Origin: Kryptolebias marmoratus
Lineage: Eukaryota; Chordata; Actinopteri; Cyprinodontiformes; Rivulidae
DNA length: 64,000 nucleotides
Reading direction: 5' to 3'
Assembly: GCF_001649575.2 (NCBI RefSeq)
Contig: NC_051443.1
Coordinates: 7,833,921 to 7,897,920 of the forward strand
The notes under the pieces are model-generated. The model was given only the letters and a program-made list of their open reading frames with translations, was not told the DNA's origin and searched no databases. Shown here piece after piece: positions 35,846-47,124 of this stretch (position 1 is the stretch's first letter; every line of letters starts with the position of its first letter). The translations under genes were made by a program, and so were the position numbers.

Positions 35846-36259
35846 CTGTAATAGACAGAAAAAACACATAAGTCGTTATGTTTGCACAAAGCTAAAGAAT
35901 ACACTTACGCCCTGGTTCACTAATGGTTTGCCCGTCACTGAACACTTTTCACATCCACGTTTTTGCTTATGTAACAACCAAATTGCAATCCACTTGGCCT
36001 ATTGATAGCTGCTTTTGGGTCCCTAAATAGGCTCTGTAGAACTCCTTCTTTAGCCTAACAGCTCCCTACACCTCCTACACCTTAGGCATCCACCACTTGA
36101 CTAAAGAAAATCTTGGTTAATATGATGATATGGATTCACGTTCACATTTTACTGGCAGATGAAAATGTCAGTGAAATTAAATGAAAATGAAATGTCAATA
36201 CATAAACTTCAATTTAGGGTGCAGTGGGAGTATGGGGTACCAGGGTTGCTTTTAAAGAC

Positions 36260-37228
36260 TATCTGAACCAAATCAAGAACTGCATCTGCATCCTTGGCAA
36301 AAAGTCAAGCTTGTTCCCAGACCAAGTTGGACTTCGCTAGAGCTTGCCCTTGTCTACAACCCTTTTTGTGGTGTTTACGGACAGGATCTCAAAGTGCAGT
36401 CGTGGAGAGGAGGATGTCAGGTTTAGGAACATCTGGGTCTCATTTCTGCTTTTTGAAGATGATGTGGCTCTTTTGGCATCTTCCGGCCATGACTTTCAGC
36501 ATGCATTGGAGGAGTTTGCAGTCGTGTGTGAAGTGGCTGGAATGAGTCAATTCCTCTAAGTCTAGGGCTCTCAACCAAGAATAGGTGGAACGCTTCCTCC
36601 AGGTCAGGTCTTTGCACCAAGCAGAGCATCTGGGTGTCTTGCTCATGAGAGATGGATCAATTAATCCAGTCCTCATCTGCAGTAATGAGAGAGTTGCTCA
36701 GGTCTGTTGTGGTAAAGAAAGAGCTGAGCCAAAAGGCAAAGCTCTCAATTTAATGGTCTATCTGTGTTTCAACCCTCAGCTATGGTCTTGAGGAATGGAT
36801 GATGAACAAAACAACAATATCTCAGATCCAAGCAGCTGAAATGAGCTTCCTCTATAGGGTGACTAGGCTCAGCCTTAGAGATAAGGTGAGGAACTCCCTC
36901 CATCATCTGGGGGTAGCTTGGAGTAAAGTTGCAGCTCCTCTGCAATGGAAAGTGCCAATTGATGTGCTTGGGCATCTGATTAGGATGCCTCCTGGATTCC
37001 TCCCTCTGGAGGGTTTCTGCACACCTCCTACTGGGAGGAGACACCAGGGCAGATTCAGAACACACTGGAACAAACTTCTAGGGATCCCCCTTCTGAACCT
37101 GTTGCCTCAATGACCTGACCACAGATTAGTGGCAGAAAATGGATGGATGGATGGATGGATGGATGGATGGATGGATGGATGGATGGATAGATGGATGGAT
37201 GGATGGATGGATGGATGGATGGATGGAT
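36260..37228 (+). mobile_element. Rex3-like LINE, 3' half with GGAT tail
   Basis: Plus-strand decayed RT: FEDDVALLASS (equivalent to the catalytic F/YADD block) near 36455, then IQAAEMSFLYRVTRLSLRDK near 36825, then LGHLIRMPPGFLPLEGF near 36970. It ends ...ctcaatgacctgaccacaga and about 88 bp of GGAT. The order matches RTE/Rex3-type elements. Frameshifts throughout. Confidence 0.78.
37141..37228. repeat. (GGAT)n microsatellite, LINE tail
   Basis: 88 bp of GGAT with one GATA interruption. Confidence 0.97.
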
Positions 37229-37539
37229 TAAGAAACCATGCAAACAAATTTGAAATGTGCTCCTTCACTTCTGAGGTTCTGCCTCTTTTTTCTCCTCATA
37301 CACTCTGAAAACAAAAATAAGCACATCTGCTGCACATAGACTAATGTTAATTCAAATCATTTCACATGGTTTACTAAACAGCAGGAATGGATTGTTCTAA
37401 CTGTACTTTTTATTTCTAAGATATTAAGAACATTTAGTACACCTCAGGTCGGCAAAAAAAGGTTTGTTTGGTTTATTGTTGAGAAAACCAAAAAAATTTA
37501 TGAGTATCTCATTTGCTGCTCTGAAAGGCAGGTAATCAA

Positions 37540-37890
37540 GTAATTGTATGTGTATGTGTTTTTTTGTATCTGTCTTTTAGCAAAATATCTCACAAACCAG
37601 AGGACGGATTTTAATAAAATTCTCAGAAAATAATCATTGAGTGTACATCTACAACTAATTATCTTTTGGATTTGATCTAATTCAAGACGGCCGACACAGC
37701 TCACTGAACAACACAAAAAATGATAAAATACTGTCAATGTTACTGATACTGAGCTCAAATTTGGTGTGATAGTAGCTGAGAGTCATCCTCATCACAAACT
37801 CAGAATACTAACAGAGCACACAAAATCTTTGTTTAAACTTTGGCATGCAATGTGACGGGCAATATGCATTCCTTCAAAGAATTCTGGTTT
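37540..37890 (+). repeat. dispersed repeat family A
   Basis: aaatatctcacaaaccagag, attcaagacggccgacacag, ttggtgtgatagtagctgag. Confidence 0.75.
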
Positions 37891-38244
37891 TATTTAAGTT
37901 AAATGTGTTTAATTGCCCTATTTAAATTACAGCTTAGTTTGGACAGCATTTCATCTGCCATTGAAATATAAATTTGAAACAACAACAACAAAGTAACTTT
38001 TGTGTATATGAGGTGATTGTGTCTTTGTTTTATGTTTTGTTACTTTTACAACTGCATTATTCATGGCTGATCAGGTTTTTTAGACATTAAGACTTCAAAT
38101 CATTTTTCTTCAATCAGTGTTCAGGACTTGGGTGGTTCTCTTTGGGATTCGAGTAGTGCATATTCCAATGTTTCAGATTTATAGCAGATGACTTTTGTGA
38201 AGCAGAATCAAAATAGTGAGCCTTGGAGCTTTGTTTTTCCTCAC

Positions 38245-38314
38245 CATCATCATCATCATAGTGCCTGTGGCCTCTACTCTTCCCTCGCTGCCAGTCATGG
38301 TGGTCCATTCTGAC
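38245..38314 (-). CDS. slc4a5: slc4a5 first coding exon (long N-terminus)
   Basis: The ATG complements 38306-38308 in a strong context (A at -3, G at +4) and gives 21 codons starting MDHHDWQRGK and ending in four Asp encoded by GAT repeats. A splice acceptor (cctcacag) lies 6 bases upstream of the ATG, so at least one untranslated exon should lie further upstream; I could not place it. The donor is GTGAGG at 38244-38239. Phase 1 joins exactly to the exon at 35845. The GAT run could vary in length between individuals. Confidence 0.75.
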
Positions 38315-38734
38315 CTGTGAGGAAAAAGAGAAAAAGATGTTCACTGCTTCCTTTAAAAGCTGGGAATCCTCTCTGCCACATAATAACTCTCGCTGTACCA
38401 TATGACCTGCAGCTCCACATGGGAACACATGTGCCACCACAACAGATCAATTCATGACAAAAGAGACAACTCAATGGAAAACCCCCAGCAGCTTTACAGG
38501 ACCTGGGCGGTGCCCAAAATAAAGAACTAAAATAATGAAGACAGCTTGGAATTCCCACCAGCTTCTAAAACTGCTCCTGGACCAGTCATTTTTATTCATA
38601 TCTGTGGATTATTTGGAAATTGAATGTTTTATATTCTAACTTTCTACCTTATTGAAATATTAATAAAGCATTTTATTGTTACTAATGTGCATGCACCAAC
38701 TAAGAGCAGGAACAAAATTAAAAGGCCTATCATT

Positions 38735-39715
38735 CCTTGAAAGAATGCATATCGTCCACCATCTTTTGTGCAAGAGTTTTAGATAAAGATCATCTTATGT
38801 TGAGAAATAACAGAGTTGTAGTCGTTTCAGTCAAATTTTGAAAATATTGCCGTTCATGATCTCATCAATAGCATGAGATTCCACATTGAAAGTACTGTAT
38901 GTGTTGAGGGTGACTCTCAGCTACTACCACATCAGATTTTAGCTGAATGTCTGTTAAACTGACTGAGTTACAGACACTTTTGTGTTGGCTAATGTTGATT
39001 CGCTGTAATGACCATCTAAAACTGGATTGACTACAAAAGTTCAACAGTTGTAGATGTGCAATCTTTAATTACTTTTTGAAAGTCTCAATAAAATATGCCC
39101 AGAGGTGCATGACACATTTTGCTCACAGATTACTAACAGAGACTACTCCAAAGTGTAAGCCTAAAGTTTTAAGTAAAGACCCTACACAATGTGTAACACT
39201 TGGAATATGCGAAGTAACTCCAAGTGGTACAACAAATTTTAGCACAATATCTGTAAGATTGAATTGATTTATAGCCTTTTTGTTGTTGTTGTTTTCTAAG
39301 GTCAGTTGGCTGTGGCAGCCATCTTGATTTGAATTGGCTCTAAATGGTAATCATTTAAAATTCATCCAATGGTTCATGAGATATTTTGCTTACAAACAGA
39401 CACAGTTGACTTCCATAGTTGATGCCAAAGTTTGAAACACAGATCTGACATGATTAGTTAGAACTCAGTTAGAAAGTTGAGAATGAGTCTCAGCTACTAC
39501 CACACCAAATTTTAGCTTAATATCTGTAAAATTGGCTGAGGTATAGCCATTTTTTGTTTGGTAAGAGTGTTTTGCTGTGGTGGCCGTCTTTGTTCAGGTT
39601 GACCACAAAAGTTAATCAGTAGTAGATGTCAACCCAATTATTGCTTCCTGAAAGTTGCATTCAAATCCATTCAGTGATTCACAAGCAATTTTGCAAAAAG
39701 TACAGACGAACACAC
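38735..39715 (-). repeat. dispersed repeat family A, three tandem copies
   Basis: Three head-to-tail copies in reverse orientation (about 38735-39110, 39120-39410, 39430-39715). Each carries ctactaccacatcagatttt-like, gtggccgtctt-like and ccaatggttcatgagatatt-like blocks. They sit 0.4 kb upstream of the slc4a5 first coding exon, in the region where its untranslated first exon or promoter is expected. Confidence 0.75.
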
Positions 39716-40284
39716 CAAGGGACACACACACACAGGCAAAAAACATTATCACTCTGTTTTCAGCAACAAGCAATTACTATTTATACTTACTTTTACTAGG
39801 ACAAGAAGCAATTTTAAAAATAAAAAACTGGGGTAAAAACAAAGACCGGAGTAAATATGGCCTATTTTACAACAGTAAATGATAACCTGCCTTTGTCTCT
39901 GCATTGCTGTCGGTTCATGGTGAACTGTGCACTGAGAGCTCCTGCCCCCTGGTGACGGGAGCTCCTCTCTCTAAAGCTTATTTGGGGGAGATTTCTAGGC
40001 TGATCAATAAGTGTCATTTCTGATCCGCTCACAAGTTCCTGCAGCCTGATCACTGAGTGTGAAGGACAGTCACATGCATGCAGTCAGGCACACACACTGG
40101 TGTGTACACAAAGTAATGAGATCCATCTTGACACAAATTGGACATTATCATTGGCAAGAAAAAGCCATTTGGCCACCGTGTTATTGTATTAAACATTTCT
40201 TTCATAAAACTAACAGTAGCTAAAAATGTTTTAGATTTAAAAAGAGAAAATACTCTGAAGTACTCTTTTTGTTAACAGCTTTTA

Positions 40285-40320
40285 TTATCACCTGACACCA
40301 AAAGTAAATGGGCAATTATG
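40285..40320 (+). repeat. head of a family A copy, split by L1
   Basis: The short head (attatcacctgacaccaaaa) continues after the L1 at 45738 with tttttgccagtgtccttgtg and the family A core at 45840. L1 therefore inserted into this repeat. Confidence 0.6.
40306..40320. repeat. L1 target-site duplication, left
   Basis: aaatgggcaattatg, identical to 45723-45737. Confidence 0.93.
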
Positions 40321-40458
40321 GGACTTCCGGTTATGGCGTCTCAGTGAAAGGTGCATGTGCAGATGGCTCGCTACTAAATCCTCTAAATTAATCCGTAAGT
40401 CAAACCAATATTGACAATTTCGCCTGTTTTTCTAACGGGAAAACGCTTACTGGGGATC

Positions 40459-41322
40459 ATGCCACCGAAAAATTCCAAACCGGTCCAACAACCGACTAAA
40501 ACGGCTCCACAAGTGAATGCAGCTAGTGTAGCTCATGCTGCTATTGTAGCTAATGCTAACGTGGCAGCACCGGTTAACTTGGATGAGGCCCAAGAAGCAC
40601 CGACCAACCGTGATATTCTCGGAGCAATCAGTTCGTTGAAGGAGGATATGCTGAAAGCAATTAAGGATATCAAAGGGGATATACAATCGCTCTCTGAAAG
40701 AGTTGGGGAAACAGAAGCACGAATTTCACAAGCGGAGGATGATGTTACTTCCCTTCAAAGCAGAGTCAAATCACTGGAGAAAACAGTGGAGGTGCTTTGT
40801 GACAAAGTTGCGGAGCAAGAGGACAGGAGCAGGCACTCCAACCTGAGACTGGTCGGGCTGCCTGAAAAATCCGAGGGATCAGACCTGTGTGGCTTCTTGG
40901 AGAAATGGCTCCGGGAGACATTAGGTGAGGACTTCACCTCGTCCCGCTGCGTGGAGAGAGCTCATAGGATTGGGCCTCTTACCTCCAATTCTGCGGCTCC
41001 AAGGGTTGTTTTAATGAAGTTTCTGAGCTACCGGGACCGGGAAGCAACTCTCAAAGCCGTCAGGAAAATGAAGGAGGTTCACTATAAGAACCACCGCGTC
41101 ACCTTCTTCCCTGACCTCTCGGCCGAGACTCGCAAGCTCCAAAGGCGTTTTGATGGAGTGAAAATCCGGCTTCGTGCCCTTAAAGTTCGGTATGGCATTC
41201 TGTATCCAGCCCACTTGATCATCACACATAATGACAAGCGCCGGATCTTCAAATCCGTGGAAGAAGCCGAAAAGTATATTGATGGAATAAGCTCGCAGGC
41301 TGAGGACAACTCCAAGACTTAG
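40459..41322 (+). CDS. L1 ORF1 protein, intact
   Basis: 287 codons. The ATG at 40459 (MPPKNSKPV) is chosen over an upstream TTG extension. Domains: a Lys/Ala-rich N-terminus, a coiled coil at about residues 55-125 (ISQAEDDVTSLQSRVKSLEK), an RRM-like middle with NLRLVGLPE and RCVERAHRIG, and a C-terminal domain with VTFFPDLSAET. This is the RNA-binding chaperone of the L1 particle. No stops. Confidence 0.93.
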   Translation: MPPKNSKPVQQPTKTAPQVNAASVAHAAIVANANVAAPVNLDEAQEAPTNRDILGAISSLKEDMLKAIKDIKGDIQSLSERVGETEARISQAEDDVTSLQSRVKSLEKTVEVLCDKVAEQEDRSRHSNLRLVGLPEKSEGSDLCGFLEKWLRETLGEDFTSSRCVERAHRIGPLTSNSAAPRVVLMKFLSYRDREATLKAVRKMKEVHYKNHRVTFFPDLSAETRKLQRRFDGVKIRLRALKVRYGILYPAHLIITHNDKRRIFKSVEEAEKYIDGISSQAEDNSKT

Positions 41323-41786
41323 TATGTACTCGCCATTCTTTTTCGGGCATGGTTCCCTAAAGGTAACTCGGGATTCTCAGAATATTTTGTTTCTATGTGG
41401 AATGTGGAAGCATGAACACTGTTAATATTTCTTTATTACATCCTTTTACATTTTAACTATGTTACATTTGCAACGTTAGCAAATCTCGCCTTGATTTTTG
41501 ATATCTTGGTCAGAGCATTTTTTGTTTATGTCAGCCAACCTATACATGACCATCGTTATGCGTGCAGATTTTTACGTTACCCACTTGGTGGCTGCAACGT
41601 TTCATATAACCCAAGTTCAATATTCAGAAGGGGTTAATTCCACATTTCGTTTGGGGAAATATGTGGAAATTTGGGTTATAGGGCTCACACTGGATACTGT
41701 ATTTTTGAGGACTTTACGCTACTTGAATGAGAGAATAGGAAGGGGCCAATGTATTTTATGTGTTTACATCTCTAACTACACAATTT

Positions 41787-42971
41787 ATGTCTGTTTGCCC
41801 TGTAATTAATATATCTAGTTGGAATGTTAGAGGTCTGAACAAAATGGTCAAGCTTAAACAAGTGATGGGCAGGATCAAACAGATGAAAACTACAATATGC
41901 TTCTTGCAAGAGACACATTTGATTGAAAAAGACATAAATAAAATTAGAGCAAGGTGGCCTGGCCAGGTATTCTCCGCTAGTTTTACAACCCATGCAAGGG
42001 GAGTCATAATACTGATTCATAAATCAATTCCATTTGAACTAAAAAATAAATACTTTGACCCATCAGGGAGATTTATCATTCTTAGTGGGACTATAATTTC
42101 TACAATGGTCAACTTCGTGTGTCTATATGCCCCCAATGGTGATGATCCTGCTTTTTACCAAAATTTGTTTTTAACTATGTCAGCCTATAACGGTCCCTTT
42201 ATAATTGGTGGAGATTTCAATTGTGTTCTAAACCCTGCAGTAGACCGTTCAAATAGTTCTGTTATGTCCCACCAGCAAGCCAGGGAAACTATCAAGAAAT
42301 ATATGAAAGATTTGAATTTAGTGGAGGTTTGGAGAGAACTTTTTCCAAATAAAACAGAGTACTCTTGCTTTTCAAGCACCTTTAAAACTTACTCGCGAAT
42401 AGACTTTTTTCTGGTTTCTTCTAGTCTCTTATCTACAGTTCAAAAATGTTGGTATGAAGCCATTCTACTCTCTGATCACGCTCCAGTTATTCTATCAATA
42501 AAATTACCAAACTATTGTCGGTCTTCAATCCCATTTCGATTTCAAGCTAAATGGTTTAAGTCTGAAGGGTTTGAGGAATTCCTTGAAGGGAAAATTACTG
42601 AGTATTTCAATTTTAATACTAACCAAACCAGTGCATCAATAAAATGGGAAGCATTTAAAGCCTATATAAGGGGGGAAATAATGAGCTATACTAGGCGTAA
42701 TTCAAGAATCCATTTAAATAAACTAAAAAACATTGAAAAACAAATCAAAGGATTGCAGGAACAGATGTATTACTGCAATGACACTGACAAATATAGGAGA
42801 CTTCTTTTATTAAAATCAGAATATAACGAGCTCACTACTAGCAAAATAGCAACTAATCTATTGTGGTTAAAACAATCATATTACGATCAGGGTGAGAAGG
42901 CAGGAAAACTCTTAGCTTGGAGGCTTAAAAAGTTAGACAAATCGGACCATAAATGTAATCAAATTAAATAA
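41787..42971 (+). CDS. L1 ORF2, endonuclease part (ends at frameshift)
   Basis: 394 codons from the ATG at 41787. Apurinic-type endonuclease motifs are all present: SSWNVRGLN, LQETHL, GGDFNCV, SRIDFF and SDHAPV. A linker then runs toward the RT and stops at TAA 42969-42971. The expected continuation is found in the +1 frame just downstream, so this is the first half of one broken gene and not a separate protein. Confidence 0.9.
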   Translation: MSVCPVINISSWNVRGLNKMVKLKQVMGRIKQMKTTICFLQETHLIEKDINKIRARWPGQVFSASFTTHARGVIILIHKSIPFELKNKYFDPSGRFIILSGTIISTMVNFVCLYAPNGDDPAFYQNLFLTMSAYNGPFIIGGDFNCVLNPAVDRSNSSVMSHQQARETIKKYMKDLNLVEVWRELFPNKTEYSCFSSTFKTYSRIDFFLVSSSLLSTVQKCWYEAILLSDHAPVILSIKLPNYCRSSIPFRFQAKWFKSEGFEEFLEGKITEYFNFNTNQTSASIKWEAFKAYIRGEIMSYTRRNSRIHLNKLKNIEKQIKGLQEQMYYCNDTDKYRRLLLLKSEYNELTTSKIATNLLWLKQSYYDQGEKAGKLLAWRLKKLDKSDHKCNQIK

Positions 42972-42972
42972 T

Positions 42973-45546
42973 GGTGAGAATCTGGTGGATCCAATATGTA
43001 TAAATGATGCATTTACAAAATATTATGAAAATTTATACACATCACAATACCCAGATGACATAAATAAACAGAAGCATTTTCTGGACCAACTTCAGTTTCC
43101 AACCTTGTCAGAAAAGAATAGGAAAGATTTGGATGAAAAGCTGAGTGTTGAAGAACTTAAAATGGCTCTAAGCCACATGAATTCTGGTAAAGCTCCCGGC
43201 CCTGATGGCCTGCCAATTGAACTTTACAAAAAATTTCCAGATAAACTACTGCCCCCTTTACTCGAAGCGTTCAATGAATCTTATGAAAAAGGCATCCTAC
43301 CCCCATCCTTACGTTTGGCGACTATTTCTGTTTTGTTGAAGCCAGGTAAACCCCCAACAGAAATGGGCTCATATAGACCCATTTCTTTAATGTCCTGTGA
43401 CACAAAAATTCTATGCAAGGCTTTAGCTCGAAGGATTGAAAAACATATCCCTAATTTAATCTCAAATGACCAGAACGGATTTGTTATTGGGCGCCAGGCC
43501 TTTCACAATACCCGCCGATTACTTAATATATTGTATGAAAAACAGTTTGCTATGGACCACGCCTTTCTATCATTAGATGCTGAAAAAGCTTTCGATAGGA
43601 TTGAATGGAGTTACCTCTTTGACACCCTTAAGAGGTTCGGCCTAGGAGGAAAATATTTAAAATGGATTCAGTTACTATACACTGAGCCAGTGGCTAGAGT
43701 TGTCACAAACAATCAACTGTCAAGATGTATAAACCTCTGTAGATCAACACGACAGGGATGCCCACTGTCCCCTCTTCTTTTTTTGTTTGCCATTGAACCG
43801 TTTGCCATGGCAATACGTAAATCCCCTGAGATCACTGGCATTCAAATTGGGAATGTAGAGCACCGGTTGTCTCTTTTTGCAGATGACATTGTTTTGTTTT
43901 TAGCTAATCTGGAAGAATCTGTTCAAGCTGTTGAAAAAATACTGAAGGAATTTGGAGAATTCTCAGGATATAAAGTTAACCAAAGGAAAAGCTCCTTATT
44001 AATGCTGAACAAAAATAACCCCCCAGTAAAAACACAATTCAAATGTACAGACGAGTCCTTTACATACCTGGGAATTAAGATTGATCGTGATATAGAGAAA
44101 ATGGTTTCTATAAATTATGATCCTTTAGTTCAAAAGATATTAGATTCCCTAGAAAGATGGAATGAGATGCCAATCTCAATGATAGGTCGTATTAACATTA
44201 TTAAAATGTCGATTCTCCCAAAGTTCTTATACCTTTTCCAGTCCATTCCTTTACACATTCCAGCTTCCTTCTTTTCTTCTATGGAAAAAGCCTTTAACAA
44301 ATTTATATGGAACAATAAGCGCTCCAGATTGCGACTCTCTCTCCTTTATCTACCCTACGATCGAGGTGGGCTTAGAGTGCCGAACATTAAATTGTACTAT
44401 TGGGCTGCGCAACTCTGTGCTGCTTCCTGTTATTTTTCAACCGGTGACACACCTTGTTGGGTACAAATAGAAAATAACTCGGTAACATTACCTTTGACAT
44501 CCTATTTTTACTCAGCTGAACTTAAACATTTATTAAAAAACACCAAAAATCCCTTTCTCAAAAACACAATATCAGTTTGGCACCACTCCCATAAGGCTTT
44601 AGATGAGGTGTCCAAAATCTCATATCTGTCACCTATTTGGGGAAACAATAAATTCAAACCAGGAAGAGCAGACAGGGGATTTAGAATATGGATGAATAGA
44701 GGCTTAAATAAAATAGGGGACCTTTATAGTGAAGGAGTTTTGATGACCTTTGAACAACTGGTAAATAAGTACAACCTGCCCCTAAAGCATTTTTTTAAGT
44801 ACTTACAGATTAGAAGTTTTGTTTTCGCCTCACTGAAATCTACTTCTGAACCTCCACTCACTACCATAGAGAATATAGCCGTTCACCATAATCAGAGTAG
44901 AGGCCTACTTTCCAAATTTTATAATATTTTACTTTTAGCTTCAAAAGAAAACAGTCTTGCATATTTACAAGCTTGGAAAGCTGATCTGCAAACCGAAGTC
45001 CCTGAGAATGAATGGAATAACTCATGTCTATTAGCACAAACGCAAACTATTAACACAAGGTTTAGAATATTACAATACAAATGGTTATTTAGAACATATA
45101 TCACTCCTGTAAAACTTCACCACTTTAATTCCAATATCCCTGATATCTGTGTTAAATGTAATCTAGATAAGGGTACTCTTTTCCATTGTATGTGGCAATG
45201 TATAGAGATTCAAACTTTCTGGAAGGAGGTTATCATGTTCATCTCTCGTTTGATCGAACAGGATGTTCCAATGGACAGTAAACTTTGCTTATTGCATATT
45301 TTTCCAGATGGATTTAAAGGACCTATGAAGAGAAAGAAGCTTTTGAATTTTTGCCTTTTGCAGGCTAAACATTTGATTGCTCTGAAGTGGAAGAACACAG
45401 AAAGACCAAAGATAAATGACTGGATTAAACTATTGAGCAACAACCTGGCGATGGAAAAGCTGACGTATTTAACAAAAGGAAAGCTTGAAGACTTTAAGGA
45501 TATTTGGTTTCCCTTCCTACACCTTGTCAAATACTGTGACATGTAA
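42973..45546 (+). pseudogene. L1 ORF2, reverse transcriptase part (frameshifted)
   Basis: Open from about 42973 to TAA 45544-45546, with no natural start codon of its own (the first in-frame candidate is GTG). RT motifs in order: GKAPGPDGLP, SYRPISLM, LSLDAEKAFDRIEW, RQGCPLSPLLF, and the catalytic FADD at 43876-43887. A C-terminal Cys/His knuckle (CVKCNLDKGTLFHCMWQC) follows. A net +1 base relative to the endonuclease ORF somewhere around 42941-42971 breaks the gene; the rest is intact. Confidence 0.88.
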
Positions 45547-45697
45547 AGCTATTTTTTCTTTCTTTTTTGTTTATGTGTAGATAGTGTGAGCCCTGGGGTT
45601 TAGTGTTCTTTTTGGGTGGGGGGAGGGATTGCACTTTATGTAAGATTATTGTGTGTATGTGTTTGTTTTTTGTATGTCTGTGCAACAAGAAAATTCT

Positions 45698-45703
45698 AAT
45701 AAA
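45698..45703 (+). terminator. L1 polyadenylation signal
   Basis: AATAAA 24 bases before the A-tail ends. Confidence 0.7.
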
Positions 45704-45722
45704 AATATCGGGGGGAAAAAAA

Positions 45723-45737
45723 AAATGGGCAATTATG
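45723..45737. repeat. L1 target-site duplication, right
   Basis: Identical to 40306-40320; its first A bases merge with the element's A tail, so the exact boundary may shift by a few bases. Confidence 0.93.
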
Positions 45738-46125
45738 TTTTTGCCAGTGTCCTTGTGTGTGTGTGTGTGTAGGTGTGTGCATGTGTGTGTGGGTGGGGGT
45801 GTGTTCACTTGTCTGTAGTGTTAAAAATACCTCAAAATATCTCAGGAACCACTGGACAGATTTTAATAAAACTCTTAGGAAGTAACCAGTTGATGAACAT
45901 CTCCCACTGATTAACTTTTGGAGTCAATCCGATTCAAGATGGCCGCCACAGCTAAGCAACAATAGCAAACCCATAAATCGTAAAGCGTTACAACTCAGTC
46001 AATTTTACAGATATTGTGCTGAAATCTGGTGTGTTGTTATTCTTTCAGTGCTAAGACAGTTTAAATCTTTGGCATTACAGGCAGTAGGTGATGTGAATTC
46101 ATTCAAGAAATGCTAGACTTTTAAT
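45738..46125 (+). repeat. dispersed repeat family A with GT tract (continues from 40320)
   Basis: tttttgccagtgtccttg, a GT microsatellite, then aaatatctcaggaaccactg and attcaagatggccgccacag. It is one of the best-preserved copies. Confidence 0.8.
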
Positions 46126-46299
46126 TTTAAATGTATTTATTCTGGGAAATATACTTTTTCCTACAGGTGTATACATTCTAAGCCTCATTTTATAATGTTG
46201 TAAGACAGTGTTTTAGTAATAAACATCCGAGAAGGTCTAACAACAAAGCAGCCTTTAGGAAACCATGCAACAATACAGTAAGAAACAATGCAGCAAACT

Positions 46300-46510
46300 C
46301 AATTAAAGTTAGAACTAGAAGCACTCAGAGAGCACAAACTTCTGCCAAGGCCAAAGGGTCATTAAAGGAATGTAGGATCCAGATCACCACCAAAATTTGA
46401 TTCTTTGTTTTTGTGATATCCCCAACATTTCATGGAAGTTTCATCAAAATCTGTTCATTAGTTTTGAAGTAATTTTGCTCACAGATAAAACAAACAAACC
46501 AACACTACCA
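46300..46510 (+). repeat. widespread animal-type repeat fragment
   Basis: agaagcactcagagagcaca, ggatccagatcaccaccaaa and tctgttcattagttttgaag form a recognisable fish repeat motif, class not identified. Confidence 0.5.
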
Positions 46511-47124
46511 AAAACACGACCTCTTTGGCGGCGGTAACTACATGTGATTTCTGACAACTCCAGTTCCACATCCACAGTTTTAAAAATGAAAACAAACACA
46601 GATTTATGTTCAAATTAAAAACGGGAAAGTTTTAAAAAATACTTTTAAATATTTTTTTGTCTTACCTGGTGTAAGAGATGGAGTTAGTGCAGGGTTTTTA
46701 GAAATATCAAATTTTTTTGCATAAAATATAAATATGCAAATTAGATTTAAACTAACTTTTCGTCTGTCTGTAATCTGCAGACGGAGACAAACTCCAAATG
46801 TGACTGAACAAACAATCTGAGTATTGAGCGCTGGATGTGACTGTCGGGTCTGTGTGTGTCTGTGATTGGACAGTAACACTGACAGTGTGTGGTCACGATC
46901 GATTGGATTGGTTGGGAATCCAATCACATTTTCCTCACATCTCTATAATGAGAAAAGCGTTGATGCTGAAAGTACCTGAATACATTTTTTCTGCAGTAAA
47001 GTGCTATCATGAGATGCCTAAACTTTACTTTTATATTTGCAATTCGGAGCAGCGGAGACTGAGCACTGATACATTCCACAAAGTCATTGTTTAAAACTTT
47101 GCCTTTAACTATTTGAAGTCAACG

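Larger units (their letters stand above)
1..38314 (-). other. slc4a5: slc4a5 gene (NBCe2), 3' end outside window
   Basis: Gene-level entry for an electrogenic Na+/HCO3- cotransporter of the SLC4 family, a plasma-membrane protein with a large cytoplasmic N-terminal domain and a 14-helix transport domain. Twenty-one coding exons are placed (38308 down to 1423). One chain (long N-terminus plus one of the two TM7 exons) is 2529 nt, exactly 843 codons, with every junction in phase. NBCe2 is preferred over NBCe1 (slc4a4) because of FFGTYSM and [11 protein letters not shown] before TM7, GFHIQSIS before TM1, ELGQMNGS in the linker, STEDLR in the N-domain, and the nearby tacr1 gene. Human NBCe2 is about 1137 residues (from memory), so roughly the last 300 residues (TM9-14 and the C-tail) lie left of base 1. 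No exon is visible in 1-1422. Confidence 0.93.
40321..45722 (+). mobile_element. full-length L1-like retrotransposon
   Basis: 5.4 kb, starting ggacttccggttatggcg, with two non-overlapping ORFs, a short 3' UTR, AATAAA at 45698-45703, a run of G and a short A tail. It is flanked by a perfect 15-bp target-site duplication. Layout and proteins match the L1 type common in teleosts (coiled-coil/RRM ORF1; APE endonuclease plus reverse transcriptase ORF2). ORF1 is intact and ORF2 has one frameshift, so the insertion is young. It sits about 2 kb upstream of slc4a5's first coding exon, in the opposite orientation. Confidence 0.93.

Noticed and set aside
1423..38308. Calling the transporter slc4a4 (NBCe1)
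   Set aside because: Linker, loop 3 and TM6 strings match NBCe2, and tacr1 is next door; only the second TM7 exon looks NBCe1-like.
38114..38440. 108-codon minus ORF containing the first slc4a5 exon
   Set aside because: It only reads through the donor into the intron and upstream of the acceptor; the coding part is 38245-38308.
42973..45546. RT part of L1 ORF2 as a separate gene
   Set aside because: No proper start codon, and it continues the endonuclease ORF after a frameshift.
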